From contig WKKR01000001.1 of assembly GCA_009684525.1 (NCBI GenBank), positions 930,001 through 994,000 of the forward strand: a DNA stretch of 64,000 nt. The letters run 5' to 3'. The position numbers and the translations under genes are program-made. Origin of the DNA: Geobacter sp. Its GTDB lineage: Bacteria; Desulfobacterota; Desulfuromonadia; Geobacterales; DSM-12255. Of the stretch, positions 40,397-49,111 are shown one piece after another. Below the pieces are notes generated by a model. It saw nothing but the letters and a program-made list of their open reading frames with translations, searched no databases and had not been told where the DNA came from. Each line of letters opens with the position of its first letter. Position 1 is the first letter of the stretch.

Positions 40397-40558
40397 CAGG
40401 TTGTTGAAAAACAGCCATCTCGCCGCCGTCCTCGAAAGCCGCCTTGTGCGGCGTAGCGCTGCTACGCCTCCGCAGGGCTTTCTGCGGGTGCGCCGATCTG
40501 ACTGTTTTTGAACAACCTGAGGTTTTAGCTACGCTGAACTTCGTTTTCAACAACCTGA
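40397..40558. repeat. Dispersed palindromic repeat element, copy 1
   Basis: Outer arms CAGGTTGTTGAAAAACAG (40397-40414) and CTGTTTTTGAACAACCTG (40502-40519) match as reverse complements with one mismatch; a further partial right arm ends at 40558. Inside is the 32-base core (40442-40473) with the palindrome GTAGCGCTGCTAC, which recurs exactly at 41831-41862. It looks like a nonautonomous repeated element. Confidence 0.8.
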
Positions 40559-40572
40559 TAGGAGGGAATGAC

Positions 40573-41097
40573 GTGGGTGCTATGGAAGAAAAACTCAGGC
40601 AGTTGAAGGGGGTGGGAGATGTGCTCGCCCGCCGGCTCGTGGAGAACGGGCTGGACACCTACGAGAAGATCGTCGTTGCCGGCGAAGAGGGGCTCCGTTC
40701 GATCAAGGGGATCAACCCCCGCTCCGTTTCTGCCATCCTGGCACAGGCAACCGCACTCGCCGAAAAACTCGGGGCTGACAAGGCGGAGCGGATCGCCGGA
40801 TTGAAGCAGCATGTCGCCACGTTGCGGGAGACGGTGCAATCGTGCGCCACCTCTGCCAAGGAGCGTTTCAGCGAGGCGCTCAAGGGGAAACCGGGCCAGA
40901 AGCTGACCCGCACCCTGGTGCAGACCCTCGACACCCTCGACAGGGTCGAGGAAAAGCTGCACAAGCGGGTCAAGAAGGCCGGCAAGGGGCTGACCAAGGC
41001 GAGCCGCCGAATGGAAAAGATTGTGGAAGCCGACCTGGACGGGGTTCGCAAGGGGCTGAAAAAGACCCGCAAGGCGCTGAAACGGGTACTGGCATGA
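40573..41097 (+). CDS. Helix-hairpin-helix protein of the polyphosphate operon
   Basis: 174 residues from GTG 40573, which has AGGAGGG at the right distance; the ATG at 40582 is an alternative, and anything upstream lies in the repeat element. LRQLKGVGDVLARRLVENGLDTYEKI and LRSIKGINPRSVSAIL are two helix-hairpin-helix units as in DNA-binding or branched-DNA proteins. The C-terminal half is a long, basic helix (HKRVKKAGKGLTKASRRM, KKTRKALKR) that could bind polyanions such as polyphosphate or DNA. It starts an operon with thymidylate-kinase-like, CHAD, Ppx and PPK2 genes, overlapping the next gene by four bases. The function is not established. Confidence 0.7.
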   Translation: MGAMEEKLRQLKGVGDVLARRLVENGLDTYEKIVVAGEEGLRSIKGINPRSVSAILAQATALAEKLGADKAERIAGLKQHVATLRETVQSCATSAKERFSEALKGKPGQKLTRTLVQTLDTLDRVEEKLHKRVKKAGKGLTKASRRMEKIVEADLDGVRKGLKKTRKALKRVLA

Positions 41098-41783
41098 TCG
41101 GAATCGGTGCTGACGAACCGGTGCCGGGCCGGCTGATCGCGGTCGAAGGGCTGGACGGCTCGGGCAAATCCACACAGATCTATCTGCTCAAGCGTTGGCT
41201 GGAGATGAAGGGGCTCAAGGTCTTTTTTTCCGAATGGAACTCGTCGTTCCTGGTGAAGAAGGCGACCAGCAAGGGGAAAAAGCGCCAGCTCCTCACCCCG
41301 ACCACCTTCAGCCTCATTCACAGCACCGACTTTGCCGACCGCTACGAGCGCCAGATCCTGCCGCTCCTCAAGGCCGGGTTCATCGTGCTCTGCGACCGCT
41401 ACATCTATACCGCATTCGCCCGCGATGCGGTCCGCGGCTGTCCCCGCCCCTGGCTGCACAAGCTGTACAGCTTCGCCAGGAAGCCGGACATCACCTTCTT
41501 TTTCAACACCCCTCTCCAGACCGCCCTCGGGAGGATTCTCGGCGGCCGGCCCCAGCTCAAGTACCACGAGGCCGGCATGGACCTGGGGCTCTCCCGCGAC
41601 CCTTACGAGAGTTTCAGCCTGTTCCAGGGAAAGATCTACCAGGAGTACCTGGACATGAAAGACAGTTATTCCTTCGAGGAGATCGACGGCACGGCGCTCA
41701 TCGAGACCCAGCAGCAGCAGGTCAGGGAGATCGTCGGCGAGAGGATTGATCTGGCCCGTTTCCGCCGCAGAAGCAGCATTTGA
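41094..41783 (+). CDS. Thymidylate kinase-like P-loop kinase 1
   Basis: 229 residues from ATG 41094, overlapping the HhH gene by four bases. Walker A is EGLDGSGKSTQ (about 21-31); CDRYIYTAFARDAVRG (about 100-115) is the DRY motif of thymidylate kinases, although the usual DRYxxSxxAYQ is changed to DRYIYTAFARD. The lid region is short. Substrate is uncertain: the divergence and the setting in a polyphosphate operon suggest a role other than housekeeping dTMP phosphorylation. It has a paralogue 190 bases downstream. Confidence 0.75.
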   Translation: MIGIGADEPVPGRLIAVEGLDGSGKSTQIYLLKRWLEMKGLKVFFSEWNSSFLVKKATSKGKKRQLLTPTTFSLIHSTDFADRYERQILPLLKAGFIVLCDRYIYTAFARDAVRGCPRPWLHKLYSFARKPDITFFFNTPLQTALGRILGGRPQLKYHEAGMDLGLSRDPYESFSLFQGKIYQEYLDMKDSYSFEEIDGTALIETQQQQVREIVGERIDLARFRRRSSI

Positions 41784-41971
41784 ATCGGAAAGGGTTCTTT
41801 TCCGCCCTGGCTGTGTCAATCTGCGGGATTCCTTGTGCGGCGTAGCGCTGCTACGCCTCCGCGCAATCCCTTGATTTCCTTGCCAGAACGAAAAATCCCT
41901 CCTTTCCGGTGCGGATACTGATAGTTTCTCATCCGGAGTTTTCTGGACTACATCAGCTAAAGGGATCATTC
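41784..41971. repeat. Dispersed palindromic repeat element, copy 2
   Basis: Between the two kinase genes. The 32-base core at 41831-41862 is identical to that of 40442-40473. Flanks form an imperfect inverted repeat: GGGATT/AATCCC close in, and ATCGGAAAGGG.../...CCTTTCCGGT further out (about 41784-41913). The rest is a short leader with AAAGGGA before the next ATG. Confidence 0.7.
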
Positions 41972-42652
41972 ATGCGGTTTTATGGAGAAGGACTGCCGGG
42001 GATCAACCCGGAGGAGCTGACCGGCAAGCTGATCGTCATCGAGGGGGCGGACGGTTCAGGCCGTTCCACCCAGATCGAAATCCTGCGCAATGAGCTGGAA
42101 AACCGGGGTCACGGCACGGTCAATGTCGGGCTGCGGCGCTCCACCCTCGTCTCCGAAGAGCTGAACGAGGCCAAGCAGGGGAACGTGCTGGGGGAGATCA
42201 CCCGCAGCCTCTTCTACGCCACCGATTTTGCCGACCAGTTGGAAAACAGGATCGTGCCGGCGCTCAAGGCCGGATTTTTCGTCATTGCCGACCGCTACAT
42301 CTACACGCTCATGGCCCGCGACATCGTCCGGGGGGCCGACCGCGAATGGGTCCGCTCCCTCTACGGGATCGCCCTGGTCCCCCAGCTGGTGATCTACCTG
42401 AAGGTGAGCCCGGCGCAGCTGATCGAGCGGAACCTGAGCAAGAATTCCACCCTGGACTACTGGGAGTCGGGCAGGGACCTGGGGCTCTCCCGCGACAGCT
42501 TTGACAGTTTCATCCGCTACCAGCGCCTGATCCAGAAGGAGTTCGAGCGACTGCAGGAACACTACGACTTTACCGCGGTGAACGGCAACCTGACCGTCAG
42601 GTCGGTGGCCAGGGAGATCAGCGCCAAGATGCTGGAACGGCTGGGGGTATGA
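41972..42652 (+). CDS. Thymidylate kinase-like P-loop kinase 2
   Basis: 226 residues from ATG 41972, behind AAAGGGA. Walker A is EGADGSGRSTQ (about 27-37), with Arg for the usual Lys of GKST, and DRYIYTLMARDIVRG (about 105-119) matches the first paralogue. Shared blocks such as ATDFADQLE/STDFADRYE and DLGLSRD show that the two arose by duplication and then diverged. The Lys-to-Arg change in the P-loop may lower or abolish ATP use, so this copy could have a binding rather than catalytic role. It overlaps the next gene by four bases. Confidence 0.75.
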   Translation: MRFYGEGLPGINPEELTGKLIVIEGADGSGRSTQIEILRNELENRGHGTVNVGLRRSTLVSEELNEAKQGNVLGEITRSLFYATDFADQLENRIVPALKAGFFVIADRYIYTLMARDIVRGADREWVRSLYGIALVPQLVIYLKVSPAQLIERNLSKNSTLDYWESGRDLGLSRDSFDSFIRYQRLIQKEFERLQEHYDFTAVNGNLTVRSVAREISAKMLERLGV

Positions 42653-43053
42653 CCATGGAAAACGGGAATCGCCGCAACCGGGAAGAGATGCTCGCGGAAA
42701 TGGTAGCCGAGTTCCGCCACCTGCGGAATATCATCCGCGAGGTCGGCGAGGCACTCATCATCCGGAAGGAGAGCGAGGTGGAGGCGCTGGTGGAGATGCT
42801 GGAGACGCTCTCCGTCGCCGAACTGCGCGCCGTTTCACCTGAATGGTTGCGCCGGATCAAGCAGCTGAAGGTAAAACCGGCCAAGGGAAGGATGAAGGAC
42901 CTGAAGCAGATCGTCCACATCATGGAGGAGTTCCAGGAAAAGGCCGAAGAACTGCGGGAGCCCCCCCGGCAGCGCAAAAAGGTGGAGAAGAGCCCTCCCC
43001 CGGCTCGCCATGCCCGCAAGCTTGACCGCCTGGCGGGCGAAACGTTGCCGTGA
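42649..43053 (+). CDS. Helical protein of the polyphosphate operon, unknown
   Basis: 134 residues, start overlapping the kinase stop (ATGA); an ATG two codons on is also possible. Predicted to be almost fully helical and coiled-coil-like (EEMLAEMVAEFRHLRNIIREVGEALIIRK; LKQIVHIMEEFQEKAEELRE) with a basic, Pro-rich tail (PPRQRKKVEKSPPPARHARK). No recognised family. Its place between the kinase and CHAD genes and the basic tail suggest a scaffold or polyphosphate-associated role, but this is a guess. Overlaps the CHAD gene by four bases. Confidence 0.65.
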   Translation: MTMENGNRRNREEMLAEMVAEFRHLRNIIREVGEALIIRKESEVEALVEMLETLSVAELRAVSPEWLRRIKQLKVKPAKGRMKDLKQIVHIMEEFQEKAEELREPPRQRKKVEKSPPPARHARKLDRLAGETLP

Positions 43054-43931
43054 TGCGGCTCGAACCGACGGCACCGCTCTGGGTTGCGGCACGGGCTCTG
43101 ATCGCAGAGCGGAAATGCGACCTGGAGCAGCGCTGGAATCGGGCCGAAAGAACCTTCGACGCAGAGGATATCCACGACCTCCGCGTCTCATCTCGCCGCC
43201 TGCGCGAGGCACTGGCCTTCTTCTCCCCCTGCTTCCCCTCCAAGAGCCTTGACCGCATCTCCTCCCGCACCAAGCATCTGACCCGGATGCTCGGCACCAT
43301 GCGCAACACCGACGAAGCGATGATCTTCTTCCGCTCCTGCGCCACTTCCGGACAGAGAGCGCCAGAACTGGACAGGCTGCTCTCGCAGCTGGAACAGGAG
43401 CGAAAACAGGAACTGAAGCTCCTGAAAGCGGGCCTGCAGAGCCATCCCCTCGCCCCCCTGCGCGAGCAGCTCGACGCTCTGCTCCTGGAGCCGGACCTCT
43501 TTGCCAACGAGCGGGTCGACCCGTTCACACAGATCGTCGCATTCGCCAGGGAAATGATCGTCGAGCGGATGAAGGGAGTGGCAGAGCTCCTCCCCCTGGC
43601 AACCGATGAGAAGCAGGTCGATGCCCTGCACCGCCTGCGCATCGCCATCAAGCGGCTCAGGTACCGGTACGAGCTGCTGGCGCCACTGGCCGGAAGCGGG
43701 CACGCCGAGCTTTTGGCCATCGTCAAGGCCTACCAGGACCTGCTGGGCACCATGCACGACCTGGATCTCTTTGCGGAGATGGTCGCCAAGCGGCTGCCGG
43801 AAACTTCCGATAAAACGCGCCTGCTGGCAGAGATCGCCGGGCTGCGGCATGCCCTGTTCGCCGACTTCAGCGCCATGCTGCGCCGCTCACCGCTTCCGGA
43901 CACGGGTGAGCAGATGAGGAGATCATTGTGA
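43050..43931 (+). CDS. CHAD-domain protein (polyphosphate-binding)
   Basis: 293 residues. HDLRVSSRRLREALAFF (about 42-58) and LHRLRIAIKRLRYRYELLAPL (about 192-212) are the two Arg/His-rich helix pairs of the CHAD (conserved histidine alpha-helical) domain, which binds polyphosphate and locates to polyphosphate granules. No CYTH domain is attached. The start is GTG 43050 (overlapping the previous stop) or ATG 43053. It overlaps the exopolyphosphatase by four bases (GTGA), so the two are coupled. Confidence 0.9.
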   Translation: MMRLEPTAPLWVAARALIAERKCDLEQRWNRAERTFDAEDIHDLRVSSRRLREALAFFSPCFPSKSLDRISSRTKHLTRMLGTMRNTDEAMIFFRSCATSGQRAPELDRLLSQLEQERKQELKLLKAGLQSHPLAPLREQLDALLLEPDLFANERVDPFTQIVAFAREMIVERMKGVAELLPLATDEKQVDALHRLRIAIKRLRYRYELLAPLAGSGHAELLAIVKAYQDLLGTMHDLDLFAEMVAKRLPETSDKTRLLAEIAGLRHALFADFSAMLRRSPLPDTGEQMRRSL

Positions 43932-45484
43932 AACCCGAACGGCTCGCTGCCATCGACATCGGCACCAACTCCATCCGGAGCATCGTGGTGGAGGTCGACC
44001 CTATCGGCACCACCAGGGTGCTCGACGACGAGAAGGTGGCCGTGCGGCTGGGCGAAGGGCTTCACCAGAACGGAGTCATCTCTCCTGCCGCCTGCAAACG
44101 GGCCATGGACGCCCTCTCCCGCCTGAAAAAGATCATCGAGGGGTTCGGGGTCCGCGCCATCGAAGCGGTCGCCACCAGCGCCGTCCGCAAGGCAGCCAAC
44201 GGGGCCGCGTTCATCGAGGCGATCCGGCAAGAGACCGGGCTCGACGTCAGGGTCATCAGCGGCGAGGAGGAGGCCGAACTGGCCGCCTACAGCGCCTTCA
44301 ACAACTTCGAGCTGGAAGGGACGCGGCAGTTGCTGGTCGATATCGGCGGCGGCAGCCTTGAGCTGGTAACCACCGTCGGCCACCACATTGACGAGATCAC
44401 CTCCCTGGAGCTCGGCGCCGTCTACCTGACCGAAACCTTTCTCCGCTCCGACCCGGTAACGGACCGCGAGCACCAGCGCCTGCGCCGCCAGATCCGCAAG
44501 ACCATCAAGAGCACCTTTGCCTCCGAACTGATCCCCACGGCGGGCCTGATCGGGTCAGGCGGCACCATCACCGCCATCGGCTCCATGATCATGGCCTCGC
44601 GCCGCGAGGAATACGGCTCGCTCCATGGTTACGAACTGCTCCGCTCCGACGTGGTCCACCTGCTGGCCATGCTGCTGCGCAAGAACACGCGCGAGCTCCG
44701 CTCCATCCCCGGTCTCAACCCGGACCGGGCGGATATCATCATCGCCGGGGTAACGGTGGTGGACGAGCTGATGGATATAGCCCAGGCCAACCTCCTGCGG
44801 GTCAACGAGCGGGGCATCAGGGAGGGGCTGATCCTCAAGGGGCTCCACCGGCACAAGCTGGTTGACGCAGGGAAGCGGAGCCGCTCCTGGCGGGCGTCGA
44901 TCCTCGATTTTGCCGCATCCTGCCACTTCGACGAACGGCATTCGCTCCAGGTGGCCAGGCTGTCGCTGGAGATCTTCGCAGGACTGGCCAAACCGTACAA
45001 ACTCGGCGACAGTGCCCGCCGCATCCTGGAGGCGGCCGCCATCCTCCATGACGTCGGCTACTTCATCAACTATTCCAGCCATCACAAGCATTCCTACCAC
45101 CTGATCCGCCACGCGGACCTCTTCGGCTTCACCCCGCGGGAGCGGGAACTGATTGCCCACGTGGCCCGCTACCACCGCAAATCGCTCCCCAAGAAGAAAC
45201 ATGACCAGTACATGCGGCTCTCGCCGGCGGACCGGCTGCTGGTCTCCCGCCTGGGCGGTATCCTCAGGCTCGCCGACGGGCTCGACCGGCGCCGCAACTG
45301 TGCGGTCAGCTCCCTTGAGTGCCGTCTGGAACGGAACATCTTCAAGATCCGCCTCCATGGCCGGGACGACCTGTCGGTCGAGCAGTTCGGGGGTCAGGCC
45401 AAGGGAGACCTCCTCCAGACCGCCTTCGATCTCGGGCTGGAGCTGGAGGCGGTCCCGGAGGGAGCCGGCAGCGCCACATCCTGA
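43928..45484 (+). CDS. ppx: Exopolyphosphatase (Ppx/GppA family) with C-terminal HD domain
   Basis: 518 residues. The actin-like ATPase fold is shown by AAIDIGTNSIRSIVVEVD (about 7-24), SGEEEAELAAYSAF, LLVDIGGGSLELVT (about 136-149) and GSGGTITAIGSM. Residues about 330-510 are the HD-type domain (HDVGYFINYSSHHKHSYHLI). Releases phosphate from polyphosphate chain ends, or converts pppGpp to ppGpp; family members do one or both. GTG start with GTGA overlap to the CHAD gene. Together with the downstream polyphosphate kinase this makes a polyphosphate turnover operon. Confidence 0.9.
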   Translation: MKPERLAAIDIGTNSIRSIVVEVDPIGTTRVLDDEKVAVRLGEGLHQNGVISPAACKRAMDALSRLKKIIEGFGVRAIEAVATSAVRKAANGAAFIEAIRQETGLDVRVISGEEEAELAAYSAFNNFELEGTRQLLVDIGGGSLELVTTVGHHIDEITSLELGAVYLTETFLRSDPVTDREHQRLRRQIRKTIKSTFASELIPTAGLIGSGGTITAIGSMIMASRREEYGSLHGYELLRSDVVHLLAMLLRKNTRELRSIPGLNPDRADIIIAGVTVVDELMDIAQANLLRVNERGIREGLILKGLHRHKLVDAGKRSRSWRASILDFAASCHFDERHSLQVARLSLEIFAGLAKPYKLGDSARRILEAAAILHDVGYFINYSSHHKHSYHLIRHADLFGFTPRERELIAHVARYHRKSLPKKKHDQYMRLSPADRLLVSRLGGILRLADGLDRRRNCAVSSLECRLERNIFKIRLHGRDDLSVEQFGGQAKGDLLQTAFDLGLELEAVPEGAGSATS

Positions 45485-45564
45485 CGGACGACAAACGAGC
45501 AGACCCGCCATACTGTGGTACACTGGTGGTCGACAACGGAGATCCCCGGCAGATGGAGGGCTAC

Positions 45565-47061
45565 ATGTTCGAATCAGCGGAGCTCGGCCACAAGATCGAC
45601 AAGGCTACCTACAAGCGGGAGATCCCTCCCCTGCGGGAGGCGCTCCTGGATGCCCAGATCGACCTGCTGCAGTCGCAGCGGTTCCCGGTCATCATCCTGA
45701 TCGCCGGGGTGGACTGCGCCGGCAAGGGGGAGACCGTCAACATCCTCAATGAATGGATGGACCCCCGCCATATCGAAACCCACGCCATCCGCGAGCTGAC
45801 CGACGAGGAACAGGAACGCCCCCCCATGTGGCGCTACTGGCGGGACCTCCCACCGAAAGGGAAGATCGGCATCTTTATCGGCACCTGGTATTCCTCCCCC
45901 CTGATCGAAAACGTCTATGGCAGCATCAAGAACGCCGAACTCGACCAGAACCTGGAGCGGATCATCCGCTTCGAGAAGATGCTCTGCGACGAAGGCGCAC
46001 TGTTCCTCAAATTCTGGCTCCATCTCTCGGAAAAACAGCAGAAAAAGCGTCTCAAGTCCCTGGAAAAGGACCCCTCCACCAGCTGGCGGGTGACGGATAC
46101 GGACTGGAAGCACTTCAAGATGTACGACCGCTTCCACCAGGTTTCCGAGCGGATGCTCCGCGCCACCAGCTCTCCCGAGGCACCCTGGCTCATCGTCGAG
46201 GGGAGCGACCCCCGTTACCGCTATCTCACCATCGGCAAGGCGGTCCTGCAGGCGCTCCGCCAGCGGCTTGACGCCCCGGAAGCGCCGGTCCGCGAGGAAC
46301 CGTACCCGCCGATCACCCTGGCCATCGACGGTTTGCGCATCCTGCAGACCCTGGACCTGTCGAAACGGCTGGAAAAAAGCGAATACCAGGAAGAGCTGGA
46401 AAAGTGGCAGGGACGGCTCAATCGCCTCTCCCGCCACCCCCAGTTCAGGAAAATCTCGGTGGTGGTGATCTTCGAGGGGAACGACGCCGCCGGCAAGGGA
46501 GGGGCGATCCGCCGCATCACCCAGGCCCTGGATGCCCGCCTCTACCGGGTCACCCCGATTGCGGCACCCACCGACGAGGAGCAGCGACAGCCCTACCTCT
46601 GGCGTTTCTGGCGCCACCTCCCCCACCGGGGAAGATTCGCCATCTTCGACCGCTCCTGGTACGGGCGGGTGCTGGTGGAACGGGTGGAGGGGTACTGCTC
46701 CCATGCGGACTGGATGCGGGCCTACGGCGAGATCAACGACTACGAGGAGCAACTGGTCCGCCACTACACGGTGGTGGTCAAGTTCTGGCTGGCCATCGAC
46801 CGGGACGAGCAGCTCAGGCGCTTCAAGGAGCGGGAAAAGATCGGGTTCAAGCGGTTCAAGATCACCGATGACGACTGGCGCAACCGGGACAAGTGGGAGG
46901 AGTACGAACTGGCCGTCTGCGACATGATCGACCGGACCAGCACCGAGATCGTCCCCTGGACCCTGGTGGAGGCCAACGACAAGAACTACGCCCGGATCAA
47001 GGTGTTAAAGACCCTCTGCACCAGGATAGAGAGCGCCCTGGAGAAGGATTCGGGGAGCTGA
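45565..47061 (+). CDS. Polyphosphate:AMP phosphotransferase (PPK2 class II, tandem domain)
   Basis: 498 residues with two PPK2 domains. Walker A motifs are AGVDCAGKGET (about 46-56, first half) and EGNDAAGKGGA (about 302-312, second half); lid-type motifs RYWRDLPPKGKIGIFIGTWYSSPL and RFWRHLPHRGRFAIFDRSWYGRVL are seen in each. Fused PPK2 proteins of this type transfer phosphate from polyphosphate to AMP, giving ADP. The second domain keeps the canonical active site; the first has GTWYSS in place of RSWYGR and may be catalytically weak. The ATG at 45565 has GGAGGG close by; an ATG four codons upstream is possible. It is the last gene of the operon. Confidence 0.9.
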   Translation: MFESAELGHKIDKATYKREIPPLREALLDAQIDLLQSQRFPVIILIAGVDCAGKGETVNILNEWMDPRHIETHAIRELTDEEQERPPMWRYWRDLPPKGKIGIFIGTWYSSPLIENVYGSIKNAELDQNLERIIRFEKMLCDEGALFLKFWLHLSEKQQKKRLKSLEKDPSTSWRVTDTDWKHFKMYDRFHQVSERMLRATSSPEAPWLIVEGSDPRYRYLTIGKAVLQALRQRLDAPEAPVREEPYPPITLAIDGLRILQTLDLSKRLEKSEYQEELEKWQGRLNRLSRHPQFRKISVVVIFEGNDAAGKGGAIRRITQALDARLYRVTPIAAPTDEEQRQPYLWRFWRHLPHRGRFAIFDRSWYGRVLVERVEGYCSHADWMRAYGEINDYEEQLVRHYTVVVKFWLAIDRDEQLRRFKEREKIGFKRFKITDDDWRNRDKWEEYELAVCDMIDRTSTEIVPWTLVEANDKNYARIKVLKTLCTRIESALEKDSGS

Positions 47062-47100
47062 CGCCGGCCAGGCCGCAAGGGCCGGGAGCGTCGGGACGGG

Positions 47101-47238
47101 TCAGGTGATACGCGAGGTGCGCTGGCAGGCGGCGCAGTTGGCCGTGTCCTCGTGAACCCGCACCCAGACCGTCCGGTTGCGGGTGTCGCACCACTCGCAA
47201 TACCATTCGTAGTAATCGTCCATCAGCTTCAGGCGCAT
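47101..47238 (-). CDS. Small zinc-ribbon protein
   Basis: 45 residues from ATG 47238, with GGGAG six bases ahead; longer starts at 47262 or 47277 are possible. WYCEWCDTRNRTVWVRVHEDTANCAACQRT holds CxxC...CxxC, a four-cysteine zinc ribbon. No other domain. Too small for a firm assignment; such single-ribbon proteins are widespread in Geobacter relatives. Confidence 0.55.
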   Translation of the reverse strand: MRLKLMDDYYEWYCEWCDTRNRTVWVRVHEDTANCAACQRTSRIT

Positions 47239-47406
47239 GGGATACTCCCTGCTCGTTGTCATCTCTGTCTGTTCCATGATGCCATGATACCAGGCGCGGG
47301 TTGCAGCCATGTTTCGGTTCGATGACGAGTGTGCAACAATTGCAGCAAGGCCGGGGTCAGGGAGCAGCTCCGCACCGCCTGCTCCGGCAGATAAGGGGAA
47401 TACCGC

Positions 47407-47862
47407 ATGAAACTCTACGAATTGCGCCAGGAACAGCTCCTGCCCGTATCCCTGAGACAGGCCTGGGAGTTCTTTTCCACCCCGGAAAACCTGCCGCTCA
47501 TCACCCCACCCGACCTCGGATTCCGGATCATCTCGGAGCTGCCGCCCCAGGTACATGCCGGCATGCTCGCCACCTACACCGTGACCCCCTTTCTCGGCAT
47601 CCCGGTGAAATGGGTCACCGAGATCACCCATGCCGAAGAACCATACTTCTTCGTGGACGAGCAGCGGTTCGGCCCCTATCGTTTCTGGCACCACCAGCAC
47701 CATTTCCGTGAGACGGCCGCGGGAACGGAGATGCTGGACCTGGTCCATTATGGGCTCCCCTTTGGGCTGTTCGGCAGGCTCTTGAGCCCGCTGGTCGCCG
47801 GCAGGCTGGCCGAGATCTTTGCCTACCGCCGCATGGCGTTGAACGAGTGTTTCGCGGATTGA
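47407..47862 (+). CDS. SRPBCC-family ligand-binding protein
   Basis: 151 residues. LPVSLRQAWEFFSTPENLPLITPPDLGFRI is the typical N-terminus of START/SRPBCC (CoxG, polyketide-cyclase-like) folds; the C-terminal helix LLSPLVAGRLAEIFAYRRMALNECF closes the hydrophobic pocket. It likely binds a hydrophobic ligand such as a lipid or quinone; which one is unknown. No signal peptide. It stands alone, ending at a bidirectional terminator shared with the convergent NmrA-like gene. Confidence 0.8.
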   Translation: MKLYELRQEQLLPVSLRQAWEFFSTPENLPLITPPDLGFRIISELPPQVHAGMLATYTVTPFLGIPVKWVTEITHAEEPYFFVDEQRFGPYRFWHHQHHFRETAAGTEMLDLVHYGLPFGLFGRLLSPLVAGRLAEIFAYRRMALNECFAD

Positions 47863-47913
47863 ACGACCTCCCCTTCGGGGCAACACTGCCCATCTTTCTC
47901 TCGCAGGAAACAG

Positions 47914-47938
47914 AAAAGCCCGCTTTGCGCGGGCTTTT
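47914..47938. terminator. Bidirectional rho-independent terminator
   Basis: AAAAGCCCGC (47914-47923), a five-base loop, and GCGGGCTTTT (47929-47938): perfect ten-base stem with A/T runs at both ends, serving the SRPBCC gene and the convergent NmrA-like gene. Confidence 0.9.
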
Positions 47939-47971
47939 CCATGACAGCCGGAAACCCGGATCGGTTTCCGG

Positions 47972-48877
47972 TTACGCGGCATGCCGCAGTGTTGCGGCTT
48001 CGTATGCTGCAGCAAAGGTATCGGCAAACTCCTCGATACGCGTGGGTGTGGTATTTTCAGCGGTCCGCTGCAGGCCGACGGCAAAAATCCCGTCGTTCAG
48101 CCCCCGGCTCATCTCGACAAAGAGCCTGCTCACATCGGAACTGACCCCCTGCGACACCATCCACCTGGCAGCCTCCTCGCTGGGAAGCTGCACGTACTTG
48201 AGGTCGGGCCGGCCGATCCGCCGGCCGAGTATGGCGATCGCTCCGTTCAGCGTGAGATCGCGCTGGCCGAGCAGGTCCCTCACCGTCTTGCCGCTATAGT
48301 CCCGTGTGACGAGGTGCTTGACGACCCGTGCCGCGATGTCCTTGGTGGCGATCATGGCGATCGGCTGGTCGCCGCGCAGCGCCAATCCCGCATAGCCCCG
48401 TTCGAGAATGAACCGGACCTGGGCGAGCAGGTTCTCCATGAAGAAGGTGCAGCGGAGATGAAGGACATGCACCCCTTCAAGCCCGTTGAGTCGGGCCTCC
48501 TGGTCACGGAGACCGACGATCGGCCCCGTACCTCCGGGAAGATCTGCCCCCTGACTGCTCAGGTTCACCACGTAGGGGACCCCGGCGTTGACGATGGCAG
48601 TGGCAATGCTCGTGCCGACCTCATTCTGGTAGGCACGGAAATAGACGGTCGCCACGTTGGGGGGGATCATGGCGAATACCGCGGTGGTACCCTTAAAGGC
48701 CTTGCTCAGAAACGGCGTGTCCTTCAGATCCCCCACCGCCGCCTCGGCCCCTTTATCCACGAACCGCTGCAGCCTGCCTGCATCCCTGCCGATCAACCGC
48801 ACCCTCTCACCCCTGTCCAGCAGAATATCGGCTACCTTGCTTCCTATGTTGCCCGTTGCTCCGGTAATGGCGTACAT
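47972..48877 (-). CDS. NmrA-like NAD(P)-binding protein
   Basis: 301 residues, start ATG 48877 behind AAAGGAG. The N-terminus YAITGATGNIGSKVADILLDRGERVRLIGRD has the GxxGxxG dinucleotide-binding motif of atypical short-chain dehydrogenases; VFAMIPPNV, VNLSSQGADLPGG and the substrate region (LRCTFFMENLL) match NmrA/QOR2-type proteins. It may be a redox sensor or an NAD(P)H-dependent oxidoreductase; catalytic Tyr-xxx-Lys is not evident. Its promoter lies towards the cytochrome gene. Confidence 0.85.
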   Translation of the reverse strand: MYAITGATGNIGSKVADILLDRGERVRLIGRDAGRLQRFVDKGAEAAVGDLKDTPFLSKAFKGTTAVFAMIPPNVATVYFRAYQNEVGTSIATAIVNAGVPYVVNLSSQGADLPGGTGPIVGLRDQEARLNGLEGVHVLHLRCTFFMENLLAQVRFILERGYAGLALRGDQPIAMIATKDIAARVVKHLVTRDYSGKTVRDLLGQRDLTLNGAIAILGRRIGRPDLKYVQLPSEEAARWMVSQGVSSDVSRLFVEMSRGLNDGIFAVGLQRTAENTTPTRIEEFADTFAAAYEAATLRHAA

Positions 48878-49111
48878 ATGACGTTCTCCTTTCAGAAGTT
48901 GCAGAACCGAAGAACAGCTTCCGCAACAACAATATGGCACCGGTACGGCTGCCGTTTCTCTTACGTCAATTATACGCCCGATACGCTGCAGGGGTTACGG
49001 ATTTTCCACGGGATACCAGAGCGAATGCAAACGGGACCCTTGATCGTCAGGCGAGTTGACATCCCGCCCGGATCAGGGTCCCGTCTCATTGGCGTCAGCG
49101 AGCTGCTGGCG

